DNA of 10,975 nucleotides, from assembly GCA_017483985.1 (NCBI GenBank), contig JAFUUB010000019.1, forward strand, positions 1-10,975, read 5' to 3'. The translations under genes were made by a program, and so were the position numbers. How positions within the stretch are numbered: position 1 is the stretch's first letter; each line of letters opens with the position of its first letter. The stretch comes from Bacteroidales bacterium. Its GTDB lineage: Bacteria; Bacteroidota; Bacteroidia; Bacteroidales; UBA932. Below are positions 7,307 through 10,975 of this stretch, piece by piece. The notes under the pieces were generated by a model. The model had not been told where the DNA came from and ran no database searches. It was given only the letters and a program-made list of their open reading frames with translations.

Positions 7307-8761
7307 CTACGATTTCTTTGCGGAGCGGCGGGTAATGCCGATGGCACCGGTAGGGCAGACCAGGCTGCACAACAGGCAGCCGACACACTTGGGACCGATC
7401 ATCCGCGGTTTGCGGGTCTGGGGGTCAAACTCGATGGCCTGGTGGCCGCCGTCCATGCAGGAGGTATAGCAGCGTCCGCAGCCGATGCAGACATCGCGGT
7501 CGATCTTGGGGTAGACGACCGTGTCTCGGTCCAGATCCGTAGGCCGGACGAAACGGGAGATCTGCTCCCCGACCAGCTGGGCCAGATCCCCGATGCCGCG
7601 TTCGGCCATATAGGCATGCAGTCCGCTGACCAGGTCGTCTATGATCCGGTATCCGTATTGCATGACGGCCGTGCATACCTGAACGTTGCGACAACCCAGC
7701 TGGATGTATTCCAGAGCATCCCGCCAGGTCTCGATTCCGCCGATGCCGCTGAGGTGGACCTTCTTCATGAGGGGGTTGGACGCCATTTCCAGGATAAAGC
7801 GCTGGGCGATGGGTTTCACGGCCCGGCCGGAGTATCCGGAAATTGTCTTCTTTTCCGATACGCTGCTCCGTTCATTCATGGTCAGGGACTTGATGGTATT
7901 GATGGCGGAGATGCCGTCGGCTCCGGCGAAATAGGCGCCCATCGCCGGCTGGTTCATGGTGGTGATGTTCGGCGTCATCTTGGCGATGACGGGGATCTTG
8001 ACGGTCCGTTTGACATAGGCGGTGTAGAAAGTGACCAGTTCCGGATTCTGTCCCACGTCGGAGCCCATTCCCGCCAGTCGCATCTGCGGGCAGGAGAAAT
8101 TGAGCTCGATGGCATCAACGCCCGATTTCTCGGCCATTTTCGCCAACTTGATCCAATCTTCCTCGTCCTGTCCCATGATCGAGGCAACGACCACCTTGGT
8201 GGGATAGTTCTGCTTCAAGCGATGCAAGATGTCAAAATCGACATCTGCTGGATTCTCAGATAGTTGCTCCATGTTCCTGAATCCGGCGAAATCGCCTCTC
8301 CGACCTTCTCCCACGGCATCGAACCGGGGAGAGACTTCCCGGATTTCCTGCAGGCAGATGGTCTTATAGAAGACCCCGGCCCAACCGGCATCGAACGCCC
8401 GCGCGACCATTTCGTAATTCGTGCAGACGGCAGACGATGCCAGGAAAAACGGATTCTCGCACCGGATTCCGCAGAACTCGATGCCCAGGTCCGGGTTCAC
8501 CCCGGAGTCCGGTGCGGCAGGCAGATCCCGGAGCATTTCCCGGATCCGGACGGGACGGTCATAATGGATGCAGGCCTCTTCCGCTGCCCGGAGGTTTTCT
8601 TCCGAGCAACCGTCAATCCATCGTGAGGCCAGCGTCGTATTGTCAAATCGGATGGCGCGGATGGCGCGGGCGGGATCTCCCTGTCCGCAGGCTTTGGAGC
8701 AAGGCGCATCTACGCATAAAAGGCATCTGCCGGCTTCTTCACGAATGTCCATATGTCCCAT
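7307..8761 (-). CDS. preA: NAD-dependent dihydropyrimidine dehydrogenase subunit PreA with N-terminal Fe-S extension
   Basis: PreA binds FMN and iron-sulfur clusters and, with its partner PreT, reduces uracil and thymine to the dihydropyrimidines. This copy has 484 residues, against about 411 in E. coli. Residues 95-395 form the dihydroorotate-dehydrogenase-like FMN barrel, with ASIMGQDEEDW, NFSCPQM, IAKMTPNIT, SGYSGRAVKPIAQRF and LSGIGGIETW. The C-terminus holds two 4Fe-4S motifs: C425, C428, C431, C435 and C459, C462, C465, C469. The extra first 80 residues contain C13, C16, C21 and C25 in CLLCVDAPCSKAC. This resembles the N-terminal iron-sulfur domain of PreT and GltD, but only C52 and C64 remain where the second cysteine group is expected. 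No PreT-like flavoprotein gene lies next to it, so the electron donor is unknown. The start at 8759-8761 was chosen; ATG at 8752 is an alternative. It is divergent from the ZIP gene and is followed by hrpB 16 bp downstream. Confidence 0.9.
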   Translation of the reverse strand: MGHMDIREEAGRCLLCVDAPCSKACGQGDPARAIRAIRFDNTTLASRWIDGCSEENLRAAEEACIHYDRPVRIREMLRDLPAAPDSGVNPDLGIEFCGIRCENPFFLASSAVCTNYEMVARAFDAGWAGVFYKTICLQEIREVSPRFDAVGEGRRGDFAGFRNMEQLSENPADVDFDILHRLKQNYPTKVVVASIMGQDEEDWIKLAKMAEKSGVDAIELNFSCPQMRLAGMGSDVGQNPELVTFYTAYVKRTVKIPVIAKMTPNITTMNQPAMGAYFAGADGISAINTIKSLTMNERSSVSEKKTISGYSGRAVKPIAQRFILEMASNPLMKKVHLSGIGGIETWRDALEYIQLGCRNVQVCTAVMQYGYRIIDDLVSGLHAYMAERGIGDLAQLVGEQISRFVRPTDLDRDTVVYPKIDRDVCIGCGRCYTSCMDGGHQAIEFDPQTRKPRMIGPKCVGCLLCSLVCPTGAIGITRRSAKKS

Positions 8762-8808
8762 AGTAGAATGTATTAGAGGTGTTCTGTTTTTTTGTAGATT
8801 GGTAAAAA

Positions 8809-8839
8809 TAAAGATATTTTTTGAATAATCTGCCAGAAA
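8809..8839 (-). promoter_or_regulatory. Probable promoter of preA-hrpB
   Basis: On the minus strand TATCTTTA (8809-8816) differs by one base from the -7 box TAnnTTTG. TTTC (8836-8839) lies 19 bp upstream as a near-match to the -33 TTTG. Transcription would begin near 8803, leaving an AT-rich leader of about 40 nt before the preA start at 8761. It shares the 148-bp divergent region with the ZIP promoter. Confidence 0.45.
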
Positions 8840-8874
8840 GGGGATGTCCAGGGCTTATTTTTCCTGAAATGTCC

Positions 8875-8882
8875 TATCTTTG
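8875..8882 (+). promoter_or_regulatory. -7 promoter box of the ZIP transporter gene
   Basis: TATCTTTG is an exact match to the Bacteroidota -7 consensus TAnnTTTG. It lies 27 bp before the chosen ATG at 8910, so the leader would be about 20 nt. No good -33 TTTG is found at the expected distance, which is common in this phylum. The box overlaps a TTG codon at 8880 that opens the same reading frame, which argues against the longer start. Confidence 0.55.
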
Positions 8883-8909
8883 CAGGGTAACTCTTTTCAT
8901 GCACAAGAC

Positions 8910-9674
8910 ATGTATGCGATCCTGACAGCCCTTCTGATTCCTTTCCTGGGTACCACCCTGGGATCGGCTTTTGTCTTCTTCATGAAAAAAGACATGCCGG
9001 CCCTGGTCCAGAAGATCCTGATGGGCTTTGCTTCCGGTGTGATGGTGGCGGCCTCCGTTTGGTCGCTGCTGATCCCCGCCTTGGAAATGGGAGAGGGGAC
9101 GGAGGCCGTCGTACCGGCTGTCATCGGTCTGCTGGGCGGTTTTGCGTTCCTGCTCCTGATTGATTACGTGACGCCGCACATCCATCCGCTGGGCGGTCCG
9201 GAGGGTCCTCGGAGCAAACTTTCCCGGACGGCCATGCTTTCGCTGGCCGTGACCATCCACAATTTCCCGGAGGGGATGGCGGTGGGTGTCGCCATTGCCG
9301 GTGCCCTGACGGCGGATTTCAACATGGCCGGAGCCCTGGCCCTTTCCCTGGGTATCGCGATCCAGAACGTCCCCGAAGGCGCCATCATCGCCATGCCGCT
9401 GCGTGCGGCCGGTAACAGCCGGATGCGTTCATTCCTGATCGGGTCCCTGAGCGGGATTGTCGAGCCGATCGGCGGCGCCCTGGTCCTGCTGCTGGCTTCC
9501 TCGGTGCTCGGAATTATGCCCTATATGCTTTCCTTTGCTGCAGGTGCTATGCTCTATGTGGTTGTGGAAGAGCTGATTCCGGAGATGTCCCAAGGCGAGC
9601 ATTCCAATATGGGTACCATCGGTTTCGCCCTTGGTTTCGCGCTGATGATGGTCCTGGATGTGGTAATGGGATAA
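8910..9674 (+). CDS. ZIP family divalent metal transporter (GufA-like)
   Basis: This 254-residue integral membrane protein should import zinc or related divalent ions into the cytoplasm. About eight hydrophobic segments are visible, starting directly with MYAILTALLIPFLGTTLGSAF. Signature metal-site motifs are HNFPEGMAVG (H117, N118, E121) in TM4 and QNVPEGAII (Q152, N153, E156) in TM5. E185 lies 29 residues after E156, matching the spacing of metal ligands E211 and E240 in BbZIP as I recall them. EELIPE (220-225) is also typical. The QN rather than HN in TM5 favours the GufA/BbZIP group over ZupT. The loop after TM3 carries HIHP (90-93). It is the only plus-strand gene in the window, divergent from preA and convergent with the ABC permease gene 25 bp away. 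The start at 8910 was chosen over an upstream TTG that lies inside the promoter box. Metal preference cannot be decided from sequence alone. Confidence 0.93.
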   Translation: MYAILTALLIPFLGTTLGSAFVFFMKKDMPALVQKILMGFASGVMVAASVWSLLIPALEMGEGTEAVVPAVIGLLGGFAFLLLIDYVTPHIHPLGGPEGPRSKLSRTAMLSLAVTIHNFPEGMAVGVAIAGALTADFNMAGALALSLGIAIQNVPEGAIIAMPLRAAGNSRMRSFLIGSLSGIVEPIGGALVLLLASSVLGIMPYMLSFAAGAMLYVVVEELIPEMSQGEHSNMGTIGFALGFALMMVLDVVMG

Positions 9675-9699
9675 GAGCCCCAACCCTTTTTTCGGCTTA

Positions 9700-10975
9700 T
9701 TATTCCTTCTTGAGTTCCACCGCCGGATTTGTCTTCGCAGCCTTCATTGTCTGCCAGAGAACAGACCCGAAAGCCATGGCAAACGTGAGGATCACGGCCA
9801 GGACAAAGATCCACCCATAGTTTTCGAGCCGATAGATATAGCTCTCCAGGTATTTCTGAGTCGCCCAGACAGCGACAGGGATGCCGATGATGCAGGCGAT
9901 GCCTACCAGGATCATATAATCCTGGATCGTCCGCCAGGTCTCTGAGTCCACCGTGCCTCCGAACACTTTCCGTACGGCGATGTCATGGGCTTTTTCATCG
10001 GCAAAATAGGTACTCATGGCCAGCAGGTCGAGGAGCGAAAGCAGCAAGGCCAGTATCATGAACACCTCCATCAGCCGCATGTTGTTCCGGGTGGGCCTCA
10101 GCGCCTTTTCGTAGAATTCCATCAGGTAACCGTCGGCAAACTCGTTAAAGACCATGTTGTCTTTCTTCCAGGTCTCATACGTCTCCCTGATCTGTTTACG
10201 CGCATCCTCGTGGTCTCCGCCGATTTCCATCAGGATACCATAAACAGAAGGATACGATATCTGCACGTCCTCCACCAGGACGATCATGTTTTCTTTAGCA
10301 CCCATATTGCTCAAGGATACCGGGAAGTCGGCAATGACGCCGCCGATGTTCTCACAATTGCCCATCCTTTGACGCAGAACCCCGATATCGTGAGACGCAT
10401 CGGTGAATCCGGAAGCCGCGAAGGCTGTTTCTCCGAACCAGACGGTATTGTTCAACGGGGCATTGTAATCGGCCTGCACCTCAAATCCCAGCATGTCAAA
10501 GGCGGCTTTGTCCATGTGGTAAACCCGGTAGAGGATGTCTTTCCCATCCGCCGTCAGGCTATACTGCCCACCGGCTTGTTGCCCGGGCACCTGAACAGCC
10601 AGACCGGTGCTTCTGACAAAAGGCAATGCCTCCAGTGAACTTTTGAGAGATTCCAGACCGAAGGAGGCAGATTTCAGGATATACTTGTCTTCGATATCGG
10701 CGTGGACGGGCCGGTTCAGCGATTTCCGGTACTGCGCTTCCATGACCAGGGCCAAGGCAATCAGGAAAACCGACAGTGCACTCTGCAAGACGATGAACAC
10801 CTTGCTGAAAGTCATTTTGCTTTGTGCCCTGAAGTCGCCGCGGACCACGTCGATGGGCTTCCAACGGCTGGAAAACAGGGCCGGGAGGAGTCCGGAAAGC
10901 AACCCGACCACAAGCACCAGGGCCGTGAAAATGGCCAGGTATTTGGGCGTAAACCGGATCCGGATGGCGATGTCC
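9700..10975 (-). CDS. ABC transporter permease, FtsX/MacB-like (5' part outside window)
   Basis: About 425 residues of the C-terminal part are visible; the reading frame is open through the window edge (visible start DIAIRIRFTPKYLAIFTALVL), so the true start lies beyond 10975. The visible order is a membrane segment ending in GLLSGLLPALFSSRWKPIDVVRG, a second one (FIVLQSALSVFLIALALVM), a large periplasmic domain of about 220 residues, and then an FtsX core of three segments. That core contains FADEKAHDIAVRKVFGGT, the typical RKVxG motif, and ends in KTNPAVELKKE. This arrangement fits the Bacteroidota permeases of about 800 residues that carry two FtsX units, here from the end of the first unit through the second. 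Such proteins act with an ATPase and a periplasmic adaptor in export or in mechanical signalling across the envelope; the substrate is unknown. The gene converges with the ZIP gene. Confidence 0.9.
   Translation of the reverse strand, partial: DIAIRIRFTPKYLAIFTALVLVVGLLSGLLPALFSSRWKPIDVVRGDFRAQSKMTFSKVFIVLQSALSVFLIALALVMEAQYRKSLNRPVHADIEDKYILKSASFGLESLKSSLEALPFVRSTGLAVQVPGQQAGGQYSLTADGKDILYRVYHMDKAAFDMLGFEVQADYNAPLNNTVWFGETAFAASGFTDASHDIGVLRQRMGNCENIGGVIADFPVSLSNMGAKENMIVLVEDVQISYPSVYGILMEIGGDHEDARKQIRETYETWKKDNMVFNEFADGYLMEFYEKALRPTRNNMRLMEVFMILALLLSLLDLLAMSTYFADEKAHDIAVRKVFGGTVDSETWRTIQDYMILVGIACIIGIPVAVWATQKYLESYIYRLENYGWIFVLAVILTFAMAFGSVLWQTMKAAKTNPAVELKKE

Noticed and set aside
7291..7386. 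Longer N-terminus for HrpB starting at 7386.
   Set aside because: It would overlap the end of preA by 80 bp and add an Ala/Pro/Cys-rich stretch not expected in HrpB.
8030..8100. Possible loss of the catalytic Cys in PreA (loop GMGSDVGQ instead of the animal enzyme's GMGLACGQ).
   Set aside because: As I recall, E. coli PreA has the same SDVGQ loop, so this is the bacterial form and not an inactivation.
7115..8263. A 382-codon plus-strand frame opposite hrpB and preA.
   Set aside because: It is antisense to two secure genes and has no recognisable motif.
8880..8909. TTG start for the ZIP gene ten codons upstream.
   Set aside because: The TTG is part of the TATCTTTG promoter box, and the first membrane helix begins directly at the ATG at 8910.
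9671..9706. A terminator between the convergent ZIP and permease genes (ATAAG..CC with GGCTTAT around a T-run).
   Set aside because: The stem is short, needs a 2-nt bulge and the T-run falls in the loop, so it is not convincing.

Overview
The window looks like a chromosomal segment of a high-GC member of the Bacteroidota, most likely Bacteroidales. Three things suggest this. Start codons follow AT-rich leaders without Shine-Dalgarno sequences. Several gaps carry the Bacteroidota-type -7 promoter box TAnnTTTG. The genes also fit: a V-type ATPase cluster with a DUF2764-type gene between subunits E and A, and a double-FtsX type ABC permease. No species can be named from this sequence alone. I see no rRNA, tRNA, CRISPR array, insertion sequence or phage gene.

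Layout. All genes but one lie on the minus strand, so in transcription order they run from right to left. The right edge (9700-10975) is the C-terminal half of an MacB/FtsX-like ABC transporter permease whose 5' end is outside the window. Convergent to it is the only plus-strand gene, a ZIP-family metal importer (8910-9674). A 148-bp divergent promoter region separates that gene from preA (7307-8761), an iron-sulfur dihydropyrimidine dehydrogenase subunit with an unusual PreT-like N-terminal extension. The DEAH-family helicase gene hrpB (4807-7290) follows 16 bp downstream of preA. A 60-bp gap with a promoter-like box and a 15-bp palindrome then leads into a Zn/Cd/Pb-type P1B ATPase (2830-4746). 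A 170-bp gap with two hairpins and a possible promoter comes next. The left end holds the first genes of a V-type ATPase operon: subunit E (2054-2659), a DUF2764-like protein (1458-2051) and the catalytic subunit A (cut by the window edge at 1). Subunits B, D, I and K would be expected beyond position 1.

Functional themes. The V-ATPase genes form a tight unit (2-bp and 15-bp gaps) that encodes the stator stalk, a probable central-stalk-like protein and the catalytic subunit of a rotary ion pump. The P1B-type exporter and the ZIP importer are two opposite arms of divalent metal (probably zinc) homeostasis within 4.2 kb, though they are not in one transcription unit. preA-hrpB appears to be one transcription unit of unrelated functions.

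The window is mainly housekeeping and I do not see a wholly new system. The points most worth following are the DUF2764 protein in the subunit C slot, the palindrome in the metal-pump promoter, the 16-bp hairpin at the probable transcription start of the V-ATPase operon, and the PreA protein with its own N-terminal iron-sulfur segment and no PreT gene next to it.
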